Both the position numbers and the translations under genes were made by a program. The notes under the pieces were generated by a model. The model saw nothing but the letters and a program-made list of their open reading frames with translations. It had not been told where the DNA came from and ran no database searches. Shown piece after piece: positions 1 to 6,174 of a DNA stretch of 64,000 nucleotides. The DNA comes from Halorarum halophilum. Its GTDB lineage: Archaea; Halobacteriota; Halobacteria; Halobacteriales; Haloferacaceae. Position 1 is the stretch's first letter. Each line of letters begins with the position of its first letter. The stretch lies in NCBI RefSeq assembly GCF_013401515.1, contig NZ_CP058532.1, positions 84,858 to 148,857 of the forward strand. Reading direction: 5' to 3'.

Positions 1-194
1 AGGCACTACACGTCGACGAGTTTCAGACGGCATGACTCCTACCCCCTGTGGCCACATTCGGATCGTTCGAGCCCTGTGCTCACCGTCTCACACGCGCGGA
101 TTCGGGCGTCTCATATTTGCCGGCTCGAACCCCCATTTCCACTCCGCGACCCGGCGCGGCAACCCGGTGATCGTCGGCGTTTCTCTCATGAGTC
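1..194. other. non-coding left flank of the early cassette array
   Basis: No credible gene is seen here. The stretch contains sequence words that recur in other spacers of this region: a pyrimidine-rich box beginning GACTCCTACCCC near 33 (compare 822 and 13359), a TTTCCACTCCG box near 137 (compare 777, 889 and 6424), and a GC-rich CCCGGCGCGG segment near 149. It ends at the first early promoter. Confidence 0.5.
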
Positions 195-258
195 ATGTTG
201 ATAAAGAAACACTTATACTCGCTTCCCTCCTATCATAGAATGAGGACCAAAATCCTCA
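195..258 (+). promoter_or_regulatory. early promoter 1 with start-site hairpin
   Basis: The motif TGTTGATAAAGAAACACTTA ends in TATA box CTTATAC at 212-218. Archaeal transcription should start near 240. A 6-bp stem TGAGGA (241-246)/TCCTCA (253-258) with loop CCAAAA lies at the predicted 5' end of the RNA. Here the hairpin seems to precede the real coding frame, which suggests that it is conserved as RNA structure and not for the peptide. Confidence 0.7.
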
Positions 259-270
259 CCCAACGGAACA

Positions 271-366
271 ATGGACTACGTGACCCACCTACGGCAACGG
301 AAAATGGCGCGAGCGCGAGACGAGTGTGTGTGGCCTTCGGACCTCAACGAGGACGACGAGCGATGA
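271..366 (+). CDS. 31-residue acidic-tailed small protein, hypothetical
   Basis: I do not recognise this gene. It runs from ATG 271 and overlaps the next gene as ATGA at 363-366. The product is basic at the N-terminus and ends in an acidic run (DLNEDDE), which is haloarchaeal in style. The alternative is that translation starts at ATG 240 inside the hairpin and reads in frame into the next protein. That reading gives a basic, low-quality N-terminal extension (MRTKILTQRN and on), so I prefer two genes. It is too short to be certain without proteomics. Confidence 0.45.
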   Translation: MDYVTHLRQRKMARARDECVWPSDLNEDDER

Positions 367-698
367 GCTTCACACCTACCCACGAGCTGGCGGAGCGCCT
401 CGCGGATCACCTTGCCCCCATCTCAAGCGACGAGGGGCAAGCGAAAATCGCGGACTCATCCCACGTCTACGAGGTGTGGGAGGACGGGGAAGTGACCCTC
501 ACCAAAGCGGGTCAATTCTTTCGGAAGCGGACGATGAAGCAGGCCCAAGAGCCGTGGCTCCCACGCAACCAACAACTCTGGGACGTGCCGGAGGGGAAGG
601 ACCACCAATCCTACGTGCTGCTGTCGAGGGAGGGACTCACGGTCATCAAAGAGTACATGGAGGAAGGCGACTTCGGGTATTGCTACCTCACGCCGTGA
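363..698 (+). CDS. 111-aa hypothetical early protein
   Basis: Function unknown. It is an acidic soluble protein starting MSFTPTHELAERL, with no membrane segment or cysteine motif. The start at 363 is chosen because it forms an ATGA overlap with the small gene before it and because the upstream extension reads as non-haloarchaeal. It ends 4 bases before a strong terminator-like hairpin, so the two-gene unit 271-698 behaves as one short early transcript from the promoter at 195. Confidence 0.75.
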   Translation: MSFTPTHELAERLADHLAPISSDEGQAKIADSSHVYEVWEDGEVTLTKAGQFFRKRTMKQAQEPWLPRNQQLWDVPEGKDHQSYVLLSREGLTVIKEYMEEGDFGYCYLTP

Positions 699-701
699 CC
701 T

Positions 702-747
702 AACACGGCTCACATGCCACCACGGACGGTGGCTCGTGTTACGCTTT
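702..747 (+). terminator. nested stem-loop terminator after first early unit
   Basis: Outer arms AACACG (702-707) and CGTGTT (735-740) enclose inner arms GCCACC (716-721) and GGTGGC (728-733). A TTTT run follows at 744-747. The inner arm carries the recurrent ACATGCCACCA word. The hairpin directly follows the stop codon at 698, as expected for a terminator or a 3'-end stabiliser. Confidence 0.6.
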
Positions 748-965
748 TCCGCACCGCCCCGCCGCTCGTGACCATTGCTTCCACTCCGATCGCGAGCTCG
801 ACGAGCATCGTCTCACCGCATGACCCCTACACTCGATGCGGATTTCGACCCTGTCTGCGGGTTGTGACCGGGCCCATATCCCCTGTTTCCGCTCCGCACC
901 CCGCGCGACACCGCTCGGCTATCCGGCACGCACGCCGCTAATCGCACGACGTGGCGGACATGAGT
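748..965. other. intergenic spacer with repeated early-region boxes, no gene seen
   Basis: The spacer carries words shared with other early spacers: CCGCCCCGCCG at about 758, TTCCACTCCGATCGCG at about 779, GACCCCTACACTCGATG at about 822, and TTTCCGCTCCGCACC at about 889. Translation of the 714-941 frame gives an Arg/Pro/Ser-rich product unlike the neighbours, so I treat it as non-coding. Confidence 0.5.
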
Positions 966-1032
966 TATGATGATAAAGAAACACTTATACTTGTATGCAT
1001 CCTATCAAGAAGTATGGAACCAAAAATTCCAT
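966..1032 (+). promoter_or_regulatory. early promoter 2 with start-codon hairpin
   Basis: ATGATAAAGAAACACTTATA carries TATA box CTTATAC at 984-990, 24-30 bases before ATG 1014. The start codon lies in a 6-bp stem ATGGAA (1014-1019)/TTCCAT (1027-1032) with loop CCAAAAA. Confidence 0.75.
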
Positions 1033-1274
1033 CCCGAGCGGAGAGCGACGGCAACGAGGCCACCGCGACTGTCGAGATAACGCTGGGCCACGTGGCCGAG
1101 TCGGGCGAGTTGGCCCTGGCGCTGGCCGAGAAGGCCCGCGAGCTGGAGGAGTGCGCGGAGACGGACGTCCCGAACCGCCAGCCAGTGCACGAGCTGCACG
1201 CGGCGATTTGCCGCGGGGCGAGCGAGGAGTTCCAGCGAGTGTACAGCGAATGGCGCGAGGAGCGGAGGGCCTGA
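1014..1274 (+). CDS. 86-aa hypothetical early protein
   Basis: Unknown function. It starts MEPKIPSRAE, the local version of the M-x-x-K-x-P-[TS] start seen at most early promoters, and continues as an acidic, mostly helical protein with Ala/Glu-rich segments. Start 1014 is fixed by the TATA spacing, which makes the transcript essentially leaderless. It is the first gene of a five-gene string (1014-1860) whose members touch or overlap. Confidence 0.75.
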   Translation: MEPKIPSRAESDGNEATATVEITLGHVAESGELALALAEKARELEECAETDVPNRQPVHELHAAICRGASEEFQRVYSEWREERRA

Positions 1275-1275
1275 G

Positions 1276-1437
1276 ATGTACGACCGAGACAGCCCTGTCG
1301 AGTGGACGGGGGAAGCGCACCTGGTGACGGTCTCGTGCGACGCTGGATGCGGGAAGTCGCTGACGGTAGCCGAGGAAGCCGCGGTCGACGGGCCAGTCAC
1401 GTGCAACGACTGCGAGCGGAAGGAGGAGCTGTACTGA
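1276..1437 (+). CDS. 53-aa zinc-ribbon-like small protein
   Basis: The sequence shows two cysteine pairs, CDAGC near residues 21-25 and CNDC near 43-46. This fits a mini zinc ribbon typical of small haloarchaeal regulators or adaptors; zinc binding is inferred. It starts one base after the preceding stop, and its own stop shares a base with the next ATG (TGATG at 1435-1439), which suggests translational coupling. The target is unknown. Confidence 0.7.
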   Translation: MYDRDSPVEWTGEAHLVTVSCDAGCGKSLTVAEEAAVDGPVTCNDCERKEELY

Positions 1438-1598
1438 TGGCGAGTTGCAATGCCGACCCGTTCTGCTCGGAAGAGGGGACGCGGGTCGTCGAGTTCGACC
1501 CGGCGCAGTGGGAGCACGACGAGCTCCGCATGTGCCCGCCCTGCGCGAAGGGTGTCGAGCGCCTCGATGGGGTCCGCCGGGTCCGGGTGATCGCATGA
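1437..1598 (+). CDS. 53-aa Cys-pair small protein
   Basis: The product has CNADPFC near residues 4-10 and CPPC near 33-36, so it can bind one zinc as a compact finger. The central stretch is acidic. It overlaps the previous stop by one base and the next gene by ATGA (1595-1598). Two consecutive four-cysteine mini-proteins in one early operon suggest nucleic-acid- or protein-binding host-takeover factors, but that is inference. Confidence 0.7.
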   Translation: MASCNADPFCSEEGTRVVEFDPAQWEHDELRMCPPCAKGVERLDGVRRVRVIA

Positions 1599-1786
1599 GG
1601 ACGTACGTCGGGTTCGAGGAGCCGCGCGAGGGAGAGCTGGTGTGGGACGAGGAAGTCGCGTACGCGATGGAGGGGCCGAGGGGGATGCGCCGGGCGAAGG
1701 CCGCGATCCGCGAGGCGCTCGATGATGGGGCCGTGATGGGAACGGTCGTGCTCGTCGACGGGAAGGTCGATGAGGTGCGCGTGTGA
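1595..1786 (+). CDS. 63-aa hypothetical early protein
   Basis: It starts at the ATGA overlap with the previous gene (MRTYVGFEEPREGELVW) and ends with a beta-rich segment. Its form suggests a small alpha/beta fold. I do not recognise a family. Its stop overlaps a GTG start of the next tiny gene (GTGA at 1783-1786). Confidence 0.7.
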   Translation: MRTYVGFEEPREGELVWDEEVAYAMEGPRGMRRAKAAIREALDDGAVMGTVVLVDGKVDEVRV

Positions 1787-1860
1787 TAACGATCGTCGTC
1801 GCCATGCTGGTGCTGGCATGCGGACTGAAGATGTTCACCGTGGCGGCCGAGGTGATGTAA
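1783..1860 (+). CDS. 25-aa single-span membrane micropeptide (GTG start)
   Basis: From GTG 1783 the frame encodes 25 residues, nearly all hydrophobic (MITIVVAMLVLACGLKMF and on), a single potential membrane helix with one Lys. GTGA overlap with the preceding gene supports translation by coupling. There is no other gene between it and the next promoter. A tiny membrane peptide could modulate a host membrane protein; nothing in the sequence tells which. Confidence 0.45.
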   Translation: MITIVVAMLVLACGLKMFTVAAEVM

Positions 1861-1974
1861 CCCGCCCGGCTCCCGCGTGCCGTGGCGCGGTTACCCGGTG
1901 AGATGCTTCATGTTGATAAAGATACACTTATACCTGCTTACACCAATCATCAATTATGGATTCAAAAAATCCAT
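1861..1974 (+). promoter_or_regulatory. GC-rich box, early promoter 3 and start-codon hairpin
   Basis: A GC-rich palindromic stretch (about 1864-1903) precedes TGTTGATAAAGATACACTTA with TATA box CTTATAC at 1927-1933. ATG 1956 opens the best hairpin of the series: ATGGATT (1956-1962)/AATCCAT (1968-1974), 7 bp with loop CAAAA. Confidence 0.75.
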
Positions 1975-2468
1975 CTGAGCGGGACGAGCGAGTCGACGTC
2001 GAAGTCGGTGACGTGTGGGTAGCGCGTCGCGACGACGTGAGCGAAGCCGAGAAGCTGTCGTTGTGCGACGACGCGCCGCTGCTGAAGTCGTTGTGGGAAG
2101 ACGAAGACGTCGTGCGACGAGCGTGTGAAGTCGGGCTGCGGGACGAAGAAGTCGGGCGAGCGACGAAGCCGCAGATGGAGTGCGTAGAGGGCGACGCGTG
2201 GGCGCAGATGTGGGTCGACGTCGTCGCCGTCGATGGGACGTGGGCGGGAAGCGTCGTCGTGACGATGTCGACGTCGTTGGAGCCGTGGGGCGGAGACGTG
2301 AGTGGGTGGGCGAGCGAGATGGGCGAAGTCGAAGCGGGAGGGCGAGAGTGGGTCGTGACGCGCGAGACGTTGAGTGAAGACGACGTGTGGGTAGCGACGG
2401 GCGAGTGGCAAAGAGAAGTGTTGAGCGAAGCCGGGCTGAGCGAGAGCGACGTGTTGGGCGACGAGTAG
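1956..2468 (+). CDS. 170-aa early protein, paralogue of the 4691 gene
   Basis: Function unknown. It is strongly acidic, Val/Trp/Glu-rich and made of irregular repeats built on the DNA word GACGTCG or GAAGTCG, so its base use differs from its neighbours. A segment near residues 42-64 (LKSLWEDEDVV, then GLRDEE) aligns with LKQMWRSDDVV and MLRDDEE in the protein at 4691-5182. The 3' flanks of the two genes also resemble each other (GCCGGGCCCCG at 2511 and 5231), so the cassette was duplicated as a unit. Low-complexity composition leaves some doubt about the coding frame. Confidence 0.65.
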   Translation: MDSKNPSERDERVDVEVGDVWVARRDDVSEAEKLSLCDDAPLLKSLWEDEDVVRRACEVGLRDEEVGRATKPQMECVEGDAWAQMWVDVVAVDGTWAGSVVVTMSTSLEPWGGDVSGWASEMGEVEAGGREWVVTRETLSEDDVWVATGEWQREVLSEAGLSESDVLGDE

Positions 2469-2540
2469 CGCGCGACGCGTCGTCGCCGCCGTCGTCGTGG
2501 GTCGGTTTAGGGCCGGGCCCCGTCGCCTTGCGGATCAGCG

Positions 2541-2569
2541 TACGTACGTACCGACGCGTGTGTACGTAC
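2541..2569. repeat. TACGTA palindromic iterons, site 1
   Basis: TACGTACGTA (2541-2550) and GTACGTAC (2562-2569) are self-complementary and lie between genes. The same words recur in intergenic positions at 5857-5884, 15755-15782 and 22827-22856, so a common protein-binding or structural role is likely. Confidence 0.55.
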
Positions 2570-2616
2570 GGACGACCGACGATCGCCCCGTTCACGGGCT
2601 GCTCTTGCCGGTCAGG

Positions 2617-2667
2617 GCATATTTACATTCGCTTGGCTCCAAGATAAAGTATGGCACGAAAAGGCCA
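2617..2667 (+). promoter_or_regulatory. early promoter 4 with start-codon hairpin
   Basis: This copy has a divergent upstream part but keeps a TATA box (CATATTTAC, 2619-2627) and the downstream spacing. The hairpin is TGGC (2652-2655)/GCCA (2664-2667). The G-to-C change in one arm is matched by C-to-G in the other, compared with the TGGGA/TCCCA copies. Confidence 0.65.
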
Positions 2668-2686
2668 CCCGACGGAGGAGCGGTGA
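2651..2686 (+). CDS. 11-residue leader peptide coupled to zinc-ribbon gene
   Basis: ATG 2651 reads only 11 codons (MARKGHPTEER) and then TGA at 2684-2686. The peptide matches the N-terminus MGQKSHPTDER of the 4367 gene. Here the early start module therefore drives a short upstream ORF whose stop overlaps GTG 2683 and lies just before ATG 2689 of the next gene. It may act only as a coupling device. Confidence 0.4.
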   Translation: MARKGHPTEER

Positions 2687-2688
2687 GC

Positions 2689-2967
2689 ATGCCGGTGAAG
2701 AGTGCGGTGTGTGGCGGCTGTGACAGAGCGACGCGGATCGCGTACGAGCTCGAGGGCCGGCGGCCGGGCGAGGAGAAGGAGATCGGGCCCGACGTCCGCT
2801 GGGAGTGCAAGTGCGGGACGACCGGCCGACTGTGGTACGACTGGGTCGAGAGCGAGTGGCGCATGTGGGAGGGCTGGCGCCTGGCCGAGCCGAGTTCCGT
2901 CCGGGATGTCCAGCGCAGAGACGTCGGTCGAGGAGTGAGCGCCAGGGCGGGCCACCCGCTCGGATAG
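2689..2967 (+). CDS. 92-aa zinc-ribbon protein
   Basis: Cysteines CGGC near residues 8-11 and CKC near 44-46 give a zinc-ribbon-like arrangement, followed by a Trp-rich segment (WYDWVESEWRMWEGW). It may be a small nucleic-acid-binding or adaptor protein; family unknown. The start could be GTG 2683 (overlapping the stop of the leader peptide) or ATG 2689; both are in frame. The C-terminal 25 residues are Arg/Gly-rich. Confidence 0.65.
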   Translation: MPVKSAVCGGCDRATRIAYELEGRRPGEEKEIGPDVRWECKCGTTGRLWYDWVESEWRMWEGWRLAEPSSVRDVQRRDVGRGVSARAGHPLG

Positions 2968-3019
2968 GCCGTTACCCCGCGCGGCGTGGCGCGGTATCCC
3001 GGCGCGATCGCTGCATGCA

Positions 3020-3087
3020 TCATGTTGATAAAGCAACACTTATTATCGTATCCAGAGTAGGATAAAATATGGGAACCAAAAATCCCA
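3020..3087 (+). promoter_or_regulatory. early promoter 5 with start-codon hairpin
   Basis: TGTTGATAAAGCAACACTTA with TATA-like ACTTATTATC at 3038-3047 is followed by ATG 3069. Hairpin TGGGA (3070-3074)/TCCCA (3083-3087), loop ACCAAAAA. Confidence 0.75.
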
Positions 3088-3407
3088 CCCGAGAGGAATA
3101 CAGCGAGCCGCCCATCGACCTGCGCCCCCGAATCACGCGGGGTCAGCACCTGCACCTCGAGGGCGCGGGCGAGGGAGTCGTGGATAGCGTCAACGTGGGC
3201 TACCCCCTCGAGCAGCGCGACGAGGGGATCGTCGTGAACCGTGAACAGCTGGTGACCCGCGTCGATATCGTGCGAGAGGGCGAGTGCATCGTCATGGGCC
3301 TCGCGGAACTCGAGGACCGCCTCGAGCGTGGCACCGTCGAAGTACTGACGTGGAGTGACCGCGATGCCGAGCTCCACGAGGCGTTCCTGCGAGGCGAGCT
3401 GCTGTAG
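3069..3407 (+). CDS. 112-aa hypothetical early protein
   Basis: Unknown function. It starts MGTKNPTREEYSEPP, the typical early start, then forms an acidic alpha/beta protein with a helical C-terminal third (AELEDRLERG and AELHEAFLRGELL). No motif is recognised. It is a single-gene unit: the next promoter lies 100 bases downstream, after the spacer box GTTCCGTTTTTCCGCCGCG, which could also serve as a T-rich terminator. Confidence 0.75.
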   Translation: MGTKNPTREEYSEPPIDLRPRITRGQHLHLEGAGEGVVDSVNVGYPLEQRDEGIVVNREQLVTRVDIVREGECIVMGLAELEDRLERGTVEVLTWSDRDAELHEAFLRGELL

Positions 3408-3469
3408 TCGCCCCGCGTTCCGTTTTTCCGCCGCGCCCCGTCGATCGCGACCCTTGTTTCCGGTACGCT

Positions 3470-3529
3470 TGTTATCAGAATCTTTATACTTGCATCCTGA
3501 GTAGGTTAAGATATGGGACAAAAAATCCC
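3470..3529 (+). promoter_or_regulatory. early promoter 6 with start-codon hairpin
   Basis: GTTATCAGAATCTTTATACT carries TATA box TTTATAC at 3483-3489. ATG 3513 is followed by hairpin GGGA (3515-3518)/TCCC (3526-3529), loop CAAAAAA. The upstream half (GTTATCAGAATC) is shared with promoter 7 and differs from promoters 1, 2, 3 and 5. Confidence 0.7.
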
Positions 3530-4319
3530 CACCCGAACGACGCGACGCCGATTCCTGGGAGGAGTCGGCGCTGGCCTGGCGGCGACGCTGGCGGGGAGCG
3601 TTCCCGCGGCGGCTGAGCCGGGACTGCTGGGAGTACCGCGTGGGAGGACGTGCGGATCGCCGACGGACGCCGACTCGCTGGAGCTGCGCGACGCCGAGCG
3701 TAGCACGAGCGAGTACGCCTGGAGCGAGCCGAAGCCGGGACGGACGAAGTTCGAGGTCGTGGTGTACCAGACGAGCGCGGTCGCCGAGACAGCAGCCGAA
3801 CAGGGCGTCCCGGAGAGCATGCCTATCGACCTCGTCCGCATGCACCTCGAGCTGGCGGAGCCGTACGCATTCCGCACGCGCCGCGGTGGGACGCTGGAGT
3901 ACGAGGAGCCTGGCGGGATGCACGAGACCTGGGACGACCTGTACGAGCAGGGTGTCCAGGACGTCGACGCGGATGGGGTGCTCGTCCTGACGGGCGACGT
4001 CGACCCGGAGCTCGCAGGACACGGCAAGCAGGGCCTCGGGGTGTCGGAAGCAGGACGCATTGCCGAGCTCAAGTGGCGCCGAATCGGGAAGGCGTACTCG
4101 CGCGGAGAGAATCAGCTCGTCACCGCCATGCACGAGGTCGGCCACGTGTTCGGGCTGGAGCACGACGACTACGAGTTCACGGAGCGGGAGACGTCGCGGG
4201 GCCTCGAGGAGTACTGGGCGACGGCGATGGTCCGGACTGACCTGGTGGAGGAGGCGTACGGGAAGCAAGCCCAGTTCAGCACGCGATCGCGCGGGAAACT
4301 GCTGGCCCGCCTCGACTGA
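3513..4319 (+). CDS. Tat-exported HExxHxxGxxH zinc metalloprotease
   Basis: The 268-aa protein begins with the early start MGQKIPTRT, then a twin-arginine signal (TRRRFLGG, residues about 10-17), a hydrophobic Ala/Gly/Leu stretch and a signal-peptidase-like AAAEPG end near 37. The mature part carries HEVGHVFGLEHD at residues 207-218: His207, Glu208 as catalytic base, His211 and His217, the zinc-binding pattern of metzincins such as matrixins and archaemetzincins. A Met-turn is not obvious. Export and proteolysis follow from the motifs; the substrate (S-layer, pili or a competitor's receptor) is guesswork. A secreted protease behind an early virus promoter is unusual. Confidence 0.8.
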   Translation: MGQKIPTRTTRRRFLGGVGAGLAATLAGSVPAAAEPGLLGVPRGRTCGSPTDADSLELRDAERSTSEYAWSEPKPGRTKFEVVVYQTSAVAETAAEQGVPESMPIDLVRMHLELAEPYAFRTRRGGTLEYEEPGGMHETWDDLYEQGVQDVDADGVLVLTGDVDPELAGHGKQGLGVSEAGRIAELKWRRIGKAYSRGENQLVTAMHEVGHVFGLEHDDYEFTERETSRGLEEYWATAMVRTDLVEEAYGKQAQFSTRSRGKLLARLD

Positions 4320-4322
4320 GGA

Positions 4323-4383
4323 ATGTTATCAGAATCTTTATATCTGCATACTGAGAAGATAGAAGTATGGGACAAAAATCCCA
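4323..4383 (+). promoter_or_regulatory. early promoter 7 with start-codon hairpin
   Basis: TGTTATCAGAATCTTTATAT with TATA box TTTATATC at 4337-4344; ATG 4367; hairpin TGGGA (4368-4372)/TCCCA (4379-4383), loop CAAAAA. It begins only 4 bases after the protease stop. Confidence 0.75.
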
Positions 4384-4561
4384 CCCAACGGACGAGCGGG
4401 TAGTCAAGGACTCGCTGTGGTACGACGAGGAGTACGAGGAGGTCGTGCGAGTCGTGAGCGTGAACCGAAACAGTGCGACAGTCGAGGGGCCGAGCGGGAT
4501 GAGCTGTGCCCCGTTCTCGTGCTTCGGCGAGTCGCTGCGGTACGAGGAGTTCGACGGGTAG
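4367..4561 (+). CDS. 64-aa hypothetical early protein
   Basis: It starts MGQKSHPTDER and continues as a small beta-rich acidic protein with two cysteines (SCAPFSC) near residues 46-52. The sequence VVRVVSVNRNSATVEGPSGM suggests a small SH3-like or OB-like barrel, but this is only an impression. It is a single-gene unit. Confidence 0.7.
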   Translation: MGQKSHPTDERVVKDSLWYDEEYEEVVRVVSVNRNSATVEGPSGMSCAPFSCFGESLRYEEFDG

Positions 4562-4640
4562 GCGGAGCAGTTCCGCTTTCGCGCAGCGCCCCGCCACCGA
4601 CCGCCCGGATCTCCATGCGACGCCCGGAGATTACCAGCAG

Positions 4641-4707
4641 TTACAGCAATCTGACATACCTTTATTATTGTACCCTGAGAAGTTCAAGATATGGGACCAA
4701 AATCCCA
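4641..4707 (+). promoter_or_regulatory. early promoter 8 with start-codon hairpin
   Basis: TATA-like TTTATTAT at 4661-4668 is followed by ATG 4691. Hairpin TGGGA (4692-4696)/TCCCA (4703-4707), loop CCAAAA. The downstream stretch CCCTGAGAAGTT is repeated at 7256-7267 before another start. Confidence 0.7.
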
Positions 4708-5182
4708 CCCAGACGGAGAAGAAGTAGAAGTGAGAGATGACGTCGTCGTCGCGTTGCAGTGCGATGAAGCGTCGTGGAAAATCAATTCAGAGCGCGATGA
4801 CGATGTCGTGATGAGCGAAGTCGAGAGCGCGGAGCCGCTGAAGCAGATGTGGAGAAGCGATGATGTCGTCGCCGCCGTCGTGTCGTTGATGCTGCGGGAT
4901 GACGAAGAAGCAGTGCGAGCGTGGGCGACCCAGTCTTTTGTGGAGGGTCCAGTCGAAGCGTTGGGTCGTGAAGTGAGTTGGGCGAGTGTGTGCGTGGATC
5001 TTGTTGACGACGCGGGCGAAGAAGATGCAGCCTGTGTCGCGGTGGTGCTGAAGCGCGAGTGGGAGGAGATGTGGGAAGCGCGCGGGAAGTCGGAGATGCC
5101 GGTGCCGAAGGAGCAAGTCGCTGTCGAAGATGTCGAGTGGAAGGGGGAAGTGTGGATGGTGGAGAGATGTGAAGTGATGTAG
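4691..5182 (+). CDS. 163-aa early protein, paralogue of the 1956 gene
   Basis: Unknown function. It is acidic, Val/Glu/Trp-rich and has odd base use, with many GATGTCG and GTCGTC words like its paralogue at 1956-2468. The shared core is LKQMWRSDDVV and MLRDDEE near residues 49-74. It starts MGPKSHPDGEE. The region after the stop shares the GCCGGGCCCCGCCG box with the paralogue. Confidence 0.65.
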   Translation: MGPKSHPDGEEVEVRDDVVVALQCDEASWKINSERDDDVVMSEVESAEPLKQMWRSDDVVAAVVSLMLRDDEEAVRAWATQSFVEGPVEALGREVSWASVCVDLVDDAGEEDAACVAVVLKREWEEMWEARGKSEMPVPKEQVAVEDVEWKGEVWMVERCEVM

Positions 5183-5279
5183 AGCGGGTAGCGTCGCCGT
5201 CGGGCGACGTTGTCGTGTGTCGGTTCAGCGCCGGGCCCCGCCGATCGCCGATGATCGTCACGTTCGTTTCCATGCCTAA

Positions 5280-5343
5280 CGCTGATAAAGAAACCTATAT
5301 ATCTGTCAGATGAGAAGTAAGAAGTATGGGACAAAAAATCCCA
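5280..5343 (+). promoter_or_regulatory. early promoter 9 with start-codon hairpin
   Basis: GCTGATAAAGAAACCTATAT carries TATA box CTATATATC at 5295-5303. ATG 5326; hairpin TGGGA (5327-5331)/TCCCA (5339-5343), loop CAAAAAA. Confidence 0.75.
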
Positions 5344-5565
5344 ACCCGAGCCGAGCTCGCCAAGAAACGCCGCAGCCTCGTGAACGAGTTCCCGTTCTCC
5401 GTGCCAGTCGAGAAGGAGCGCCGGATCGAGATGTCCGTGCCAGAGCGACAGCAGGAGAAGCTCGAGCAGATCGCCGCCGACCTGGAGCTCGAGATCGTGA
5501 ACATGCGCCCTGACGGGAAGTCGATGCAAGGCTACCGCGACCGATTCACGCTGGAGGTGCAGTAG
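5326..5565 (+). CDS. 79-aa hypothetical early protein
   Basis: Starts MGQKIPTRAELAKKRR. The rest is charged and helical (PERQQEKLEQIAADLELEI near residues 44-62), with a basic N-terminal third that might contact nucleic acid or an acidic partner. No family recognised. It is followed after 23 bases by the 5589 gene, probably in the same transcript. Confidence 0.75.
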   Translation: MGQKIPTRAELAKKRRSLVNEFPFSVPVEKERRIEMSVPERQQEKLEQIAADLELEIVNMRPDGKSMQGYRDRFTLEVQ

Positions 5566-5588
5566 GGCCTTCGCGGGCCCGTACCGCC

Positions 5589-5801
5589 ATGGAGTTGCAG
5601 TTCGATACCGTCGTCGACGATGGACGCGTGGATGAGTGTGAGGAGGTCGAACCGCGGCTGGGTGCGGATCGATCGTTCGAGACCGTGCGGACCGGGGGAC
5701 CGTCGTTTCACCTGATGCCCGATGGGACGCTGACGCTGGAGTCGGAGAGTGGGAACGTCGCTGTCCCGGAGTTCGGAACGAACGTGACCGTTCTGGACTG
5801 A
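5589..5801 (+). CDS. 70-aa acidic hypothetical protein
   Basis: A beta-rich acidic protein (MELQFDTVVDDGRVDECEE, then strands around LMPDGTLTLESE) with no membrane segment. It has no promoter of its own and depends on promoter 9. Function unknown. Confidence 0.7.
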   Translation: MELQFDTVVDDGRVDECEEVEPRLGADRSFETVRTGGPSFHLMPDGTLTLESESGNVAVPEFGTNVTVLD

Positions 5802-5856
5802 CCGGCTCTCGCCCGATACCCCGCGCGGCAAGTCGCTGCATCCCGGTAACGTGTGG

Positions 5857-5884
5857 GTACGTATGTACGTGTCAGTACGTACAG
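5857..5884. repeat. TACGTA palindromic iterons, site 2
   Basis: GTACGTATGTACGT (5857-5870) and AGTACGTAC (5874-5882) form the second cluster of TACGTA words, between the 5801 stop and promoter 10. A TGCCACCACA word follows at about 5911. Confidence 0.55.
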
Positions 5885-6004
5885 ATGCCCTGACCCCGAA
5901 CAGGAGTTCAGTGCCACCACAGCCGTCAGTCCACGCCACTATTCTGCACGTAATCAGCTATGCAATTCACAAACGCACGTCTCACGCTGTCTACGGGCCG
6001 ATTA

Positions 6005-6064
6005 CGACCAGAACCTATATATCTGCTACGTGACAAGATTAGGATGAGATGGAACAAAAATCCA
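6005..6064 (+). promoter_or_regulatory. early promoter 10 with start-codon hairpin
   Basis: GACCAGAACCTATATATCTG carries TATA box CTATATATC at 6015-6023, identical to promoter 9. ATG 6049; hairpin TGGA (6050-6053)/TCCA (6061-6064), loop ACAAAAA. Confidence 0.7.
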
Positions 6065-6174
6065 ACTCGAACGGCTTCGATATGGCGCGGTACAAGCAGC
6101 AGCTCGACGAGATCGTCGTCTCAGTCTCGCCGAACGGCGCGGCGGCGGAGCGGCTCGCGGAGGGCGAGTACTGA
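6049..6174 (+). CDS. 41-aa hypothetical early protein
   Basis: It starts MEQKSNSNGFDMARYKQQLD. An alternative ATG at 6044 reads MRWNKNPTRT, which resembles the other early N-termini, but that frame turns into Ser/Arg-rich sequence, so 6049 is preferred. The stop shares a base with the next ATG (TGATG at 6172-6176). Function unknown. Confidence 0.6.
   Translation: MEQKSNSNGFDMARYKQQLDEIVVSVSPNGAAAERLAEGEY

Noticed and set aside
714..941. 75-codon plus-strand frame after the first terminator
   Set aside because: The product is Arg/Pro/Ser-rich and starts inside a terminator hairpin; the DNA words are shared with other spacers.
2592..4268. 558-codon minus-strand frame across the protease gene
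   Set aside because: It spans several promoters and the clear Tat metalloprotease on the plus strand; the product is Arg/His/Leu-rich, as expected for an antisense frame of acidic genes.
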